Assembly (NCBI GenBank): GCA_001599595.1
Contig: BCHH01000002.1
Location: forward strand, 2,788,812-2,852,811
Reading direction: 5' to 3'
DNA length: 64,000 nt
From: Beverwykella pulmonaria
Lineage: Eukaryota; Ascomycota; Dothideomycetes; Pleosporales; Melanommataceae
Shown: positions 1-10,743 of the stretch, piece after piece
Position numbering within the stretch: position 1 is the first letter of the stretch
Layout: each line of letters opens with the position of its first letter
Program-made: the position numbers and the translations under genes
The notes under the pieces: model-generated
What the model was told of the DNA's origin: nothing
Seen by the model: the letters and a program-made list of their open reading frames with translations, nothing else
Database searches by the model: none

Positions 1-770
1 GAGTCACAACAATGATGTCATGATCCCAGAACCCTTCATCATTCAAGCAATCTTCATTCTCATCGCGCCTGCCCTCTTCGCTTCCTCCATCTACATCATA
101 CCCGGGCTCATCATACTGATAGTGCAACGCGAGCGCTGCTTTTCATTCGTCAAAAGCACCTGATTACTGCGTTTGTCGCCGGTGACTTGATTAATTTCAA
201 TTTTTGCTTCCCCTGTTGGTGCTACCCCTCCGCTGACAGTCATCCAAGGTGGAGGTCTCACTGCTGGAAGCACTAAAGCAATAGGACTAAATAGATAGCT
301 AACTACCAACACGTCCCTAACGTTATAAAGCAATGCACATGTAGGTGTCGCGAACAGACAGTACAAAATCTAGTCTTCCACTACCCAAGATACAACTGCG
401 AAGCACTACTGCGCCGCTTGTGTAGCGAACGTCTACACAAAGTGCTAGGAGAACCCCCACAGGCAGGTGCGGTTTATATAACAGAACGTTTTGCGGCAGT
501 TCACAGTAGCAAAAGAACTAGAAAATAAGACAGTCAACAAATACTGGCAAGTAGACGGATTATCGACGTGAGAGCGAAGGAACGACGCCGACTAAGCGAC
601 TACCTGAATCCTATCCTGGTCCCTAGACTCTCCTCTTCCTCCTCCACCTCCCCTCTCTCTCTTAAATTACCCTTCTTTATCCTTAATTAGTCTTTCTCCT
701 TCTTCTTCTTCTTCTTCTTCTTCTTCTTCTTGATTTCCCCTATATACAGGGGCAAGTGTGACAGAACGGG
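1..770. other. no gene seen; CTT microsatellite
   Basis: I see no gene in this stretch. It holds a pyrimidine-rich tract with a (CTT)n microsatellite at about 692-731. Short reading frames here have no family features and most depend on non-ATG starts. Confidence 0.5.
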
Positions 771-814
771 CGGTCTATTAGCAAGGAAAATAGCTATATA
801 TGCTCAAGAGCGTA

Positions 815-1285
815 CCATGTATTGTTCTATTTACAGTTAGGCTGCCAAGCACCTCATCTACAAGAATTCTCGCGACGAGATATCTCAGCCTCATCACATC
901 CACCTCATGTGAGCTCATCTCATCAAGCCTCTCACGCGACGCTTGATCGACGATTTGAATCACCCACCCGCCGTCCCTTTTAGTATTGTTTTTTTTTTGT
1001 TTTGTTTTTTTAGATAGCATCTCCCAGCTTCGTCTCGGTCTCCGTTCAGGGGGATCAACACCTCACTGATCAATAGAGAAGCTCTACTATCTCTACTCTG
1101 ATAGGCCTGTCTTGCTAAGCTCACGGCAAGCTTCAAGGCAAGCACAACGCTCACGGGGCCTATCACGAGCCTGAGTACGAACCTGAGCCTATCGGTCAAT
1201 TACGTGAGGCGAGACGAGCTCTGGCCCCCAATACAAGCGTTCCACAACCAAACTACCTACTTCCTGCAGGCCGGAGTGATAAATA
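815..1285 (-). repeat. dispersed repeat family C, copy 1
   Basis: This segment is the reverse complement of most of the segment at 6765-7550. Both contain a conserved stretch that can be read as a short peptide beginning MTDR (copy 1 minus strand from about 1199, copy 2 plus strand from 6844). Both share an outer edge around the motif CTCCGGCCTGCAGGAAGTA and another edge near a GATTCAAATCGTCGATCA block. Copy 1 lacks about 350 bp that copy 2 carries internally. The family could be solo LTRs of a retroelement; I could not place TG/CA ends or a target-site duplication. Confidence 0.65.
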
Positions 1286-1368
1286 GAACAGCATATAAGA
1301 CATACGAAAAGTTTTACTCGTAGATAGGTTTCTCCTTAGGCAATTTTCTGCATGGCTCTAGCTAGGGC

Positions 1369-1442
1369 TAAGGCCAGTACCAGACGGTAAATAAATTAAA
1401 TAATAATAATAATTCATTCTTGTTTACCGTCTGATGCCAGCC
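1369..1442. repeat. AT-looped hairpin (foldback)
   Basis: Perfect 11-nt arms CAGACGGTAAA (from 1381) and TTTACCGTCTG (to 1433) flank an AT-rich TAA-repeat loop. The arms extend outward with mismatches to roughly 20 nt (GGCCAGTAC against the complement of ATGCCAGCC). It may be a tiny foldback element or a structural end of a decayed repeat. Confidence 0.55.
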
Positions 1443-2003
1443 CTCTGTTAGAACTATCCAGGCTGTTGCTATTTATTACACCAGATGAACCAAAAAAAAC
1501 CCTGTTGGCAATTTGTAGTAGCAGCTCCCAAAGACTTGCTTGTACAAATAGATTAAATAACAATTATTGTACAGCGTAATATTATTGTTGGTATTACAGT
1601 GGATTAAGCGAGCGATCCGCACAGGCATAAATATACGGCCCCGGCAATTTAGAAGGAGGACACACCCGAGAATCAAAACCTACAATTGGCAAGCTAGCAG
1701 AGGACTTCGACGTCGCTGCTAGCCCTTGCTACGTAGAAGATTCGTGGTCACAAGCAATACATACTCTTTCTACCGTACCCTTCCAACCGTACCCTGCGCT
1801 CTTGCACCGCCGTGGATTAGCGTTCTGCGAAACCCACGGGCAGTCGATTAACAGCGTCTATAGGACCTTCCCATTTCACGGGCGGGTATACCGACAATTA
1901 TTTTGATAATGCAAATTTTGATTTCCAAAGTAAGATTTTTTTTTGGTCCCTTTACCCATTAACCATCCGCAGTAACCAGCGGGCTCAGCGACGGGTCAGC
2001 ACC
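1443..2003. other. no gene seen
   Basis: I see no supported gene or clear repeat here, only AT-rich sequence without long open frames. Confidence 0.4.
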
Positions 2004-2118
2004 ATTTCGGACACCACTAATTAATTATGTCCATCACATGCATATATCAGCTGTACATGCATTATACACACAGACACAATACATAACTTTCTACCCACAC
2101 CTGCATACATTACTCAAG
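2004..2118 (+). repeat. decayed LTR-A copy
   Basis: A degenerate, internally deleted copy of the Copia LTR found intact at 58597-58727. The core TATATCAGCTGTACAT is clear around 2044, followed by the CA-rich 3' half. It lies directly against the HET relic that follows. Confidence 0.6.
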
Positions 2119-3335
2119 CAAAGACCCTGCAAGAGCTACTGGCCCCGAGTTACATCAAACTTCCTCAACCGTGCATGGGATTCTTCTTCATGAATTGGCA
2201 TAGTTTGGGCACCAGATAAGGCCTTTAGTACAAGATCTCAGCCGCGACTGGTATCACAGAAGCCTTCTTAACGGGAAAGAGGTTGAATATGGCAAGTAAC
2301 AGCATGCGAATGTGCTGGGCTTCAGAACGCTGAGCAATGAGAGCCGAAGACAACGCCTACGGCCTGCTCAGCATCTTCGACGTCAACATGCGGTTAATTC
2401 ACGGTGAAGGCAAAGTCAAGGCTTTCAGAAGAGTACAAGAAGAAATTATGAAGATTTCAGAAGACGAAACGCTTTTGGCTTAGGAATGCATAGAGCTGAC
2501 AGTTAACACGGGTTCCAGAGACGCCTTAGCCGGCGATTCCTAGGACTTTAGCGAGGCCAGAAGCTTAGTTCCATTTGCTTCCAATGATCCTGTGGTCCCA
2601 TACACATGGACCCATCCCGGGATAAGGATTTGGCTCCAGATCATCTCTTCGGCGACGAGATACGGCCCCTGCGCTCACCAGTTATCATCAGATCTCTATT
2701 CAACCTCCACGCATCGGTGCTGAGATGCGACGTGGTGCACGACTTCAATCATGCAGTCGTGATCTTTCTCTATCATTTGACCGCGAATTTATACATACGG
2801 GATAGCACAACCAATGTAGGGCTCCTGCCCACGAAATGTCTATCACAGTTCAATCCCATCGACGAAGTCTAAATCCGAAACAACAGGATCCCTTCCATCT
2901 CAAACATCGTACGGCGTCAGTATAGCTTCCTCATTCGGCGACGCTGGTTATACTGTAAGGAGCGTGTCACCTAGATAAGGATTGGTACAATGGGGCGTTA
3001 CATGAGCGGACTCATTGGGATTGGATCTATGGATCTACGCAGCTTTGGATTCGCTAGATACAACGTTTAATTCGCTCGGATTTGGGGCCGTCGAAGATAT
3101 CCTTATAGATTCAAGTTCGAGGTCTATCTGGAGTATGCGAAGGCTTGCATTTCCACATTGCATTGTACGCAAAGCCCTATATTGTAGTGTTGGGGGTTTC
3201 TGGTAAAAAGCCCGAAGAGAGTTTCATTCGGACAAAAACATTAATTCGTTCACCCCAAATGTACGGCTGTCATCGGGATGGATCATGCGCCCGACTGGCC
3301 TATTTTCTGGTGTGGCAATTTTCATAAACACTTCT
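2119..3335 (+). pseudogene. HET-domain (heterokaryon incompatibility) relic
   Basis: Fragments of a HET protein can be read on the plus strand but are interrupted by stops and frameshifts. TLQELLAPS begins near 2126. A further block around 2240-2280 resembles the ITGI.EAFL segment. The strongest piece is AEDNAYGLLSIFDVNM followed by the conserved HGEGK..AF.R.QEEIMKIS region at about 2341-2485, ending at a stop. A continuation around 3090-3250 (LEYAKACIS-like, then VSGKKPEES) resembles the C-terminal part of such proteins. The region upstream of TLQE is missing and replaced by an LTR-A fragment. HET proteins control vegetative self/non-self recognition; this copy cannot encode one. It differs clearly from the intact HET gene at 20317. 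Confidence 0.75.
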
Positions 3336-3399
3336 CCGCCTACTGTACCGCTAACGGGCCTAGCATTGTTACAACCACAGTCTTCAGTAATTGTTGTCC

Positions 3400-4112
3400 T
3401 TACATGAAGCCCAATGCTCCCACCATTCCAGCCATTATAGCCCCTCCGACACGATTAGCACACGCTCTACCAGTGAATATGGCGGGCCCACTCGTTCCAT
3501 TGTACACGGCCGTCGAATTCACGATCGTCGTTGCGCTAGCAATTACGGTTCGAGTCTGAATCTGCGTCACGACCGATGTCTCCGTTATTGTTCGCGAAAT
3601 TTGGTGTGAAGAGAGCGGAATGACAATCTCCCCATTTTTAGCGCCGCAATCGGACAAGGGTGTATCCTCTTTATAGTCAGTTTCAGAACCGATTTGATCT
3701 GGTTATTGGCTAGATACGTTTTGACAACATAGCGTCCCGCCGGAAGTATTACTCGCGCAGTAGTATCCTGCATCACAGGCTTCTATAGCAAGTAAGTCAG
3801 TAGCTTCGCCATCGTCCATATGGATAACTTACGTCCAGAGCCATCACTACAACACGTCTGCCCCTGAGCGGGGTTGAAACAGTGTAATGTGTACAATTCG
3901 ATGGAAGGACAGATTTCATAGTTGGTTCCACAAGCTTGCGAGCAGGACGATCCTAGTTCACAAAGATCGGGCTCGGGATGGTAACTAGGCTGGCGTGGGG
4001 ATATGCGGCTTTGGTGGGCGTGTGTGCGATAGTGTGTGGGGGGGTACCCAGCTGAGCAAAGTCGAGTAAGAGGAGAAACAAACACAGAAAGAATTATGAT
4101 AGTCCAATTCAT
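3400..4112 (-). CDS. secreted cysteine-rich, GPI-like surface protein (3 exons)
   Basis: My model joins complement(3400..3666, 3718..3782, 3833..4112), giving 612 nt and 203 aa in one frame. The start MNWTIIILSVFVSPLTRLC gives a signal peptide. Exon 1 then holds a cysteine-rich segment (CELGSSCSQACG, CCSDGSG), exon 2 continues it (ACDAGYYC, LCCQN), and exon 3 has a Ser/Thr-rich stalk (TETSVVTQIQTRTV) and a hydrophobic C-terminus with small residues, as in GPI-anchored proteins. Intron 1 has a GTAAGT donor and a CTATAG acceptor. Intron 2 has a GTATCT donor, a CTGAC branch site and an acceptor at AAAGAG; an upstream AAAG would break the frame. Similar CC-containing fungal surface proteins are common but of unknown role. 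I recognise no enzyme domain. Confidence 0.6.
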
Positions 4113-4730
4113 ATCTGTGACGCGAATCGAATTAGCTGATCTCTGGAGCTTTGGAAAATAGTGTGTTAACGTCGCTGTGCATGCCTTATAATGCCAAATG
4201 CAACTCAAATTCTTTCTATTATTAGCTCACTCAAAATGAGAGCAATCATGAGATCAACTGATTCGGGACTCACACAAGGTTGGCATCATGTGATGTGTAA
4301 TGGTGTGGTAAAGCTTCCAGCCAGCCTTCTCGCGTAGACCCTGGTAATGTGAAGCGAGTGTGCACATTACATATGACGTGCCCAACCAGCCTTATTGACA
4401 CCATTATTGCTTTTAAAACGCCTAGCGACTTGGTCCAGCTCATTCTATTCAGATGTCATGAGATTCCAATGTTGTGTGTTTGGACATACCTTGCCTAGAG
4501 TGGTTCGATGCGCCAGGTGTATGCGATGAAAGATATATGGATCCGGCCTACTCGCCTTGTGAAGCACGCATACGCAACGACTTCACTCTACCCCTGTTTT
4601 TTCAGAGCCTAGTATTAAAAATCATGCGTAAGATCCTTCACTAAACCGAGAGAACTCAACCTGACAGAGCGTAGCACCCCATACCGTCTCACTCGTGGCG
4701 TTGCTCCTCGCCCTATACGCAAAGCCCTCA
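4113..4730. promoter_or_regulatory. divergent intergenic region
   Basis: This region of about 0.6 kb lies between the start of the cysteine-rich surface protein gene (minus) and the start of the membrane protein gene (plus), so it should carry both promoters. No specific operator could be assigned. Confidence 0.35.
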
Positions 4731-6182
4731 ATGCAAATGACTCACTACGTGGGCCAAAACTCGACTATCATCGTTAATTCCGTCAATCCATGTCATCTAT
4801 ACGGAGATGGAGATGTTTACGGCGAGGGCATCCGATACGGCTTGTACATGCAGTTTTTTGCCGGCTTGCTTGCCCTGATCGCAGGCTGCCGGGAGGATCT
4901 AAACACCATTCGCCTGGGGTTTAATTCTATCGCCACTGCAGTCATGATCAACTCCTACAAGAACTTCTATCGTGGCTGCTTTGCATACCTTGAATGGTAT
5001 CTTGTCACACTGATGTTTTTCTCTCTTTTCCTAATGCTGATCTTGTGGAATCCACTAGGCGACTTTCTCGAAGAATGTCGCGCGCAGCTTTTGGCCCTAG
5101 CAATGGAATCGCTAAGGAAACCGATAGAGAGAGATGTGCGCCTTAACAAGAGACACTCATCCCCAGGAGCTGGAAGTGTTCACCCACGAACTTGGGCCTA
5201 CAACTCACCACCAAAAACGCAATCTAAAGAAGAGAATGAGCAGAAGGAAGAAAAGAACGACGAAGACGAAGACGAAGACGAACTAGAAACATTCCGCAAA
5301 CTGGGCGCATTCAGTATCGGTTGGTCTTGCCTGTTGTACACATTCTTTTTGGGAACCCAAATATGGTTGTATTTCCCTGGTTTACGTCGGGGGTACAGAC
5401 CTGGATGCTCTGCGAGACTGTTCATTTTCGGCAAAATCGACATGTACAACCACCACTGGATCACTTTCTTAAGATTCGCGGCCATTGCAAACGCACTATC
5501 CATATTCGTTGTTCTCCCCGCTGCTATTGTGTGTATGGCGATAGGACTCGGACTTGATATGTCTTTTGCGACTGCCAAAAGTACTTCGCCAATCAAGGAT
5601 ATTACCGTCAGTACCGAGCCCGCAGGCAGCTCCGAGAAGCAGCCCGCGAAGCCCATTGCCAACGATAGCACCGACGCTCAGCCTATTGAAGGACAGAAAA
5701 ACTCCAAGCCCCGCGTAGATGACTTCCTTCGTGACTGGGACGAAGTCCTCCAAAGCTCTAAAGAGGAGAAAATAAGGAATAGAGCGATGAAGGTTAATAT
5801 TTTCATCGCGGGCGCAATCTCGAGTGCTTTGACGATATCATGGATCGAAAGAACCATCGACATCAATAATATCGATCTGAGCAGCACGCCTCTCGACTCG
5901 TCAGGTCAACTGATTGCTCTCATGGTTGCAGTTTTTTCTTCAGTCCCCGTGGCTTGGAATGCTCTGCTGAAACTCAATCGGGACCATAATATTAGAAAAA
6001 ATACAGACGAGACACTCCGATTTCTTTGGCAGAAGGCAATGAAGAGCAGACGGGAAGCGCAACGGAAGAAACAGTCCGAAGAGCAACGGGCAGGAATGCT
6101 TGCAAGCACGGAGCGAAGCTGGATGCGCCGGAGAGGACCAAAAGTGACGGATCCTGAGAACATCGGGCAGGCACAAATGTGA
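4731..6182 (+). CDS. fungal polytopic membrane protein
   Basis: A single-exon 483-aa protein. The first ATG of the open frame is at 4731; the frame extends upstream only through GTG. The N-terminus carries CHLYGDGDVYGEGIRYGLY, a conserved motif I associate with uncharacterised fungal integral membrane proteins, followed directly by a membrane segment (FFAGLLALIAG). Further hydrophobic segments lie at about residues 85-115, 200-225, 250-280, 355-375 and 395-415. Between the second and third lies an acidic run (EDEDEDE). The last 70 residues are basic and probably cytosolic. The domain order (motif, TM pairs, charged loop, final TM pair ending SSGQLIALMVA) fits one family. Transport or sensing is possible but nothing in the sequence shows a substrate. 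Confidence 0.75.
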   Translation: MQMTHYVGQNSTIIVNSVNPCHLYGDGDVYGEGIRYGLYMQFFAGLLALIAGCREDLNTIRLGFNSIATAVMINSYKNFYRGCFAYLEWYLVTLMFFSLFLMLILWNPLGDFLEECRAQLLALAMESLRKPIERDVRLNKRHSSPGAGSVHPRTWAYNSPPKTQSKEENEQKEEKNDEDEDEDELETFRKLGAFSIGWSCLLYTFFLGTQIWLYFPGLRRGYRPGCSARLFIFGKIDMYNHHWITFLRFAAIANALSIFVVLPAAIVCMAIGLGLDMSFATAKSTSPIKDITVSTEPAGSSEKQPAKPIANDSTDAQPIEGQKNSKPRVDDFLRDWDEVLQSSKEEKIRNRAMKVNIFIAGAISSALTISWIERTIDINNIDLSSTPLDSSGQLIALMVAVFSSVPVAWNALLKLNRDHNIRKNTDETLRFLWQKAMKSRREAQRKKQSEEQRAGMLASTERSWMRRRGPKVTDPENIGQAQM

Positions 6183-6764
6183 CAGGCTGTACTGGATCAT
6201 TTTGATATCGTATTATTCTTTGATACGGGCGTGATAATCGTGGATCATTAGATGTGTCTGCTTCCTATGTGTAGAATAAGTCTACTATACTTGCATCGTC
6301 AATCCCAGTCTGAACTTTTGAATGACACATCACCTTACGTGAAACTACGAAGTAAACACTATTCTCGAGGAGGGTTTTCGCGTCTCGGGCTGGCCTCTAA
6401 CGCATATCATAGCCGCCCGGCGAAACGGGACATTAACTTGCGTCGTGTTTACCTCGGAGTCGGTCGGTGTGGTGTTCTCACAGCACCACGGGGGAGTCAG
6501 AGGATAGATACGTATGTTTTGTACGCGGCTATAGAGTACCCTGATATCAGTCTCGATGAATTAACTCTATGGAGTAAGATCAGCGAGAGTGTAAATACAA
6601 ACACTTGTCCCTACACCGAAAAAATTGTGCATTGCACCACAGTCGACAGTTTCAGACAACCTAGTAAAGAATCCTAGCCACACTAAGCATTCAGGATTGT
6701 ATCCAATACGACATTTGAAAACAATCATAACCTTGGAATGAAGATTATACCAAGCATCTATTCA
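6183..6764. other. no supported gene
   Basis: A 141-codon open frame exists at 6252-6677, but it has no signal peptide, no recognisable domain and unremarkable composition. I leave it uncalled. Confidence 0.35.
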
Positions 6765-7550
6765 TCACTCCGGCCTGCAGGAAGTACGTAGTTTGGTTTT
6801 GGAACGCTTGTATTGGGGCGAGAGCTCGTCTCGCCTCACGTGATTGACCGATAGACGCAGGCTCGTACTCAGGCTCGTGATAGGCCCTGTGGGCGTTGCG
6901 CTTGCCTTGAAGCTTGCTGTGAGCTTGGAAAGACAGGCCTATCAGAGTAGAGAGAGTAGAGCTTCTCTATCGATCAGTGAGGTGTTGATCCGCCACTCGA
7001 TGGCCCAAATAATGTTGTTCTTGATCCTTTGTGTGTGTAGTGTAGGATAACGTATAGTCTGTGCGCGTAGCGTGAGAGAAATCAACTTAGTACAGACCCT
7101 GGAAAACCACGTGGGAACAACCTTTGCAGGGCTTGCAGTGTAAGGATTGTGTATAAGGCTCGTCAGCTTGCCGTGGGCACGTTGGTTAACGCGTGCAGAA
7201 GGAGAAACCCCATAGCCGCGTTGATAAAGATTTGTAGCTTGGTTGATAGGAGGATGCGCCGTAGTCGCGTTGATAAAGCCTTGTGACTTGGATGATGAGA
7301 AGAGACGCCGTGATGAAAAGATACGCATTAGGAGAGACGTGTCGCGTCGCGTTGCATGAGAATACCCTCTAAGAAGTAGTTACTACTTACTAGTAGTCAC
7401 AGCTATGCTGATAGAGATAGAAAACATTTAACTTATGATTCAAATCGTCGATCATGAGGTGGATGTGATGAGGCTGAGATATCTCGTCGCGAGAATTCTC
7501 GTGGATGAGGTGCTTGGCAGCCTAACCATGAATAGAACAATCCATCAAAA
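6765..7550 (+). repeat. dispersed repeat family C, copy 2
   Basis: Inverted relative to copy 1 at 815-1285. It starts at the CTCCGGCCTGCAGG edge and ends near the GATTCAAATCGTCGATCA block and the following 100 bp. It contains an extra internal segment (about 7010-7430) with near-duplicate phrases GCGTTGATAAAG...TTGTGACTTGG. A more distant relative, sharing the GGAAGTAGGT and AACGCTTG.ATT.GGGGGC phrases, lies at 25745-26060. Confidence 0.65.
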
Positions 7551-7613
7551 CGTAGCACGACATCATTCCCCAACAAGCCCCCCCCCTCCCTTCCTTTCAT
7601 CCCTCCTTGACTC

Positions 7614-7829
7614 CTATGTCTCAGTCGGCCCCAACTGCCAGACCGTCTTTCCAATGGCTTCAAAACATCTCTCTTTCTTCTTAGACGAGTATATTTCTGT
7701 TTCGATAGTCTCGCCTTTAACAGTGGCCACAATCGCGACGGCCGCGACGGCGACCCAGGCGATTCTGACCAGCCAGGCTACCCACGATGTGTGGGCTTCT
7801 TCTTCGCAGTTTTGGGTGGTTTGGTACAT
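7614..7829 (-). CDS. possible small membrane protein
   Basis: An ATG-initiated frame of 71 codons with one well-formed transmembrane segment (WLVRIAWVAVAAVAIVATV) after a short N-terminus and a lysine-rich tail. No family is recognised, and it sits between a dispersed repeat and a transposon-like element. It could be a genuine small protein, part of a spliced gene or chance. Confidence 0.25.
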   Translation of the reverse strand: MYQTTQNCEEEAHTSWVAWLVRIAWVAVAAVAIVATVKGETIETEIYSSKKKERCFEAIGKTVWQLGPTET

Positions 7830-7939
7830 TAGTAGTTGGGATGGAGGGGTGTGGGAGGATGGAATAGGTTGTGGAGTTCAGAGTGTTGGGTGATGAGTTG
7901 TGTGCTTTGATGAGATTGCGAAGGCAAGCAGCCCAGTTA

Positions 7940-9855
7940 GGCCTCGTTTAGTGCTCGGAAATCGGGGCTGATAAAGGTGCACGCACGGTCCTGTTTGTAT
8001 CGAAAAGATGTTTCGTATTGCGATTTTGGCCGTACGTTTAGTGCGTTTTGAAAATCGTCGGCATAATTACGATTAACTGCCATTGCGACTTCGGCGAAAT
8101 TGATTATCGTCAATCGTTTAGTGCTCGAGCTCCTTTTTGGCCAGAAAAGTGAGGGGTTACGAGTGATTATGAGCTTCAGCGCGGCAAGCCCCCTGTAGTT
8201 GCTACAAGTAGTTAGCAACTGCTTGTAAAAGTTCGCACACCTTCTGGGCTGTAGGAACTTCTCAGTTAATCGCTCTCAACCGTGCTCACTGCCAAGGCGA
8301 CTTGGCTGAAGTTGCAGTAGTAGTTAAAGCGATGATGGTTGTCGCGTCTACGTCATCAAGGAGGATCTTAAAGAGGAGGACGAGTACTATCAGCCCAAAG
8401 GCATACGCGGCATATATACTGTAAGGGATACTTCTGTTCCTAGGGGTCTTCTGCAGAGGCCCTCAGAGGCCTGTCAGGCTGTGTGTTAACAGATCACGTG
8501 ACATATTTTGGGAGGCCTTATTAAGCTGTATTGGTAGATCACGTGACATATATATAGTTTTCTCTGAGTATCCTTAAGAATTCGTCTTATCTCTATATAG
8601 ATGAATCAATCCTGTTTATCCTAATTTACCTGTTTGCTCTGTTCCCTGCTACTGCTAGTGTTACATACAAAATTAACAACAGCAACATTTACCTACCGCA
8701 AGCCTCGCAATTGTCACTACTAGTATTACTGTTACGGTTCGAAGAAGTAGCACAGATGCGGGCTGCAGATGAGGAACCAACCCCGTCAACAGGCGCAGCA
8801 CGGCGCGCAGGCGGGCGCAAAGGAACAGCGAGGATTCGCGCAGGTAAGCGAGGCACGTGACAGAAGATATCCCGCCAAGGAAGAGGAAACTCGGAAGAAT
8901 CGAAGGATCCTCAAGATCCCGCCAAGGAAGAGGAAACTCGGAAGAATCAAAGGATCCTCAAGATCCCGCCAAGGAAGAGGAAACTCGGGAGAATCGAAGG
9001 ATCCCAGAAGATCACGCCAAGACACAGGAAACTCGGGAGAATTGAAGGATCCCAATTATCCCGCCAAGAAGAAGGGAGACCTGGGAGACTCGGGATTCCA
9101 TGGTCAAAGAGGAAATATATAAGGAGGACAGTTTCCTATGTTATGTTTGCTCTTTGTAGTCAACTCAAATAACTTCACTCGTCTCTTACCCAGATTGATA
9201 CAGCAAGTTAGTTAGTCAATTTATTGATTGGATTTACCACCCCGTTGTCTTATATCATCGTCTTCGAACCTCACAGAATAATCCTACGACACCTACGCTT
9301 ACGCACCGCCTTAGTACGGACCGGACCCAGTAAGTGTTCACCTCGTATAACAATTACCTCTTAATTGCTGTCGACTCTAACCACTAATTTTATACCTCAC
9401 CGCTCGCCTATACACAACTGCATGGAGATAACTCTGGGAGGTGACACTAAGGCGCCAAGGATTTGTTATTTACCTGTGGCTCTTGCCAAACAGATATTTA
9501 GAGTTGCTGAGCACTGTTGAGATGTGACGGAGTAGATAGAAAGGAAGATGATTGATATTGATTCTACAGAGGAACTACCGAAGAGATATAGTCTTACCAG
9601 GCAAGCTAGGAGCCTGCCAAGATAGTGAATCGCAAACATAAAGATGAGTCACATGAGCAAACACGGAAATGAGTCACATGAGCAAACATAAAGTTGTCTC
9701 ATGTGACACACAGGCCGACAAGCACTAAACGAGTGTAATAAATCAATGCGCGCTTATTTATTACGCCAAGGTTGATTATCAGATTACTTACAATTATGAC
9801 CTGGACCGTGCGGAATGATTATTTGGATTACGAGTTTCGAGCACTAAACACCGCC
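7940..9855. mobile_element. PIF/Harbinger-like non-autonomous element
   Basis: The left end GGCCTCGTTTAGTGCTCGGA and the inverted right end GGCGGTGTTTAGTGCTCGAA form imperfect terminal inverted repeats. The flanks are TTA (7937-7939) and TAA (9856-9858), which fits the TWA target preference of PIF/Harbinger elements, and the GG-start followed by GTTTAG resembles Tourist-type ends. The core GTTTAGTGC also recurs subterminally near 8034 and 8115 and, inverted, near 9720. No transposase frame is visible over the 1.9 kb, so it would need a transposase from elsewhere. The interior carries a 47-bp tandem repeat and two AGATCACGTGACATAT motifs at about 8491 and 8536. A chimera of nested elements is possible. 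Confidence 0.55.
8869..9102 (+). repeat. 47-bp tandem repeat, about 5 units
   Basis: Five successive units are built around CCCGCCAAGGAAGAGGAAAC followed by TCGG(A/G)AGAAT and GAAGGATCC. The first two are nearly identical and the last two are diverged. Although open in two plus frames (KEEETRKNR-like periodic peptide), the periodicity of 47 is not a multiple of three, so the peptide repeat is not under frame constraint. Confidence 0.8.
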
Positions 9856-10599
9856 TAAATTGATAGCTACAATTAATTGAAGTTTTTCTAAAGTTTGAAA
9901 GCTGTTGTAGGACATAGTCCCACTCCAGAATTCCTCTCTCTGTGTTACTTAATCCCTCATTTATGTATCTCAAGAGAAGGTTTTTTCCGGTCTTACCCGT
10001 TCTACGCCCGTTCCACAGCAATTACACTGCTACCATGGCGTTAAAAGCCTTCAAGCACTGGTTTCTTCTATATCATGCGACTTCAGGCAGGGGCCATAGC
10101 TAGCCAATGGATGGTGTTAGTCCATACTTGGTATTTGCAGGTGGCAAGGCAGACTGTCCACGCCATGTATTTGATTGCTACTCAGCCTGGATAACTCTCT
10201 GAGTTGCAGCTATTGAGCGAGAAATGGTGAGTATCACTCCACTGGATTCCCAGTGTGGAGGCTAGTCTCAGTTGGTGGAAAGGCTGAGGGTGGCGCATCG
10301 CTTGAGGAGTGGGCTGAAGCATATCACCGGGTAGGCACTGAAGTCTTTATCAGACCACTGCCACGGCACTTGAATATTAACAAATAGAGTGTGGCGTTAT
10401 AAAGATTTTATCACTATTGAAAATTCTTTAACGTTCTCACTATCTTAAGACCCTGAGAACAGGCGAGGCGCAAATCGTTACCCTCCAATCACCAAGCCAA
10501 ACGAACCTTAGTACTACAATAGTCCCCAATCTATCGAGGTTGCGGAGTTATGGGGCTTATGCTCTACCTGCAGCTAGATCGACTTCGAATGGCTTCTTT
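9856..10599. other. no gene seen
   Basis: I see no supported gene. The sequence is of mixed composition without long ATG frames or recognisable repeats. Confidence 0.4.
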
Positions 10600-10743
10600 G
10601 CCACGATTCTCAAGGTACGTTCAAAAAGTCGGCAAGATGAGATTGGCAAAGCCCGAAATGCCAGAGTGCTCAAGTTCTCCGTGTAGTCGACGAGCCTGGA
10701 CTCTTCAAGAAGGTGCACTGTCCACGAGAAAGCTATTTGTAAC
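10600..10743 (+). pseudogene. HET-domain fragment cut by LTR-A
   Basis: A short plus-strand frame contains SRRAWTLQEGALSTRKLF, matching the conserved HET segment R.W.LQE..LS.R. The frame is then interrupted by a solo LTR-A at 10744. Nothing of the rest of the protein is seen on either side. This is a fragment of a dead gene. Confidence 0.5.

Noticed and set aside
692..731. (CTT)n tract as a possible promoter element
   Set aside because: A plain trinucleotide microsatellite with no adjacent gene start.
4695..4730. Upstream extension of the membrane protein starting at GTG
   Set aside because: Non-ATG start in a eukaryotic nuclear gene; the ATG at 4731 directly precedes the conserved N-terminal motif region.
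8484..8680. Possible LTR starting TGTTAACAGATCACGTGAC and ending GTGTTACA
   Set aside because: The ends are plausible, but no 5-bp duplication and no second copy are visible in the window, so boundaries cannot be supported.
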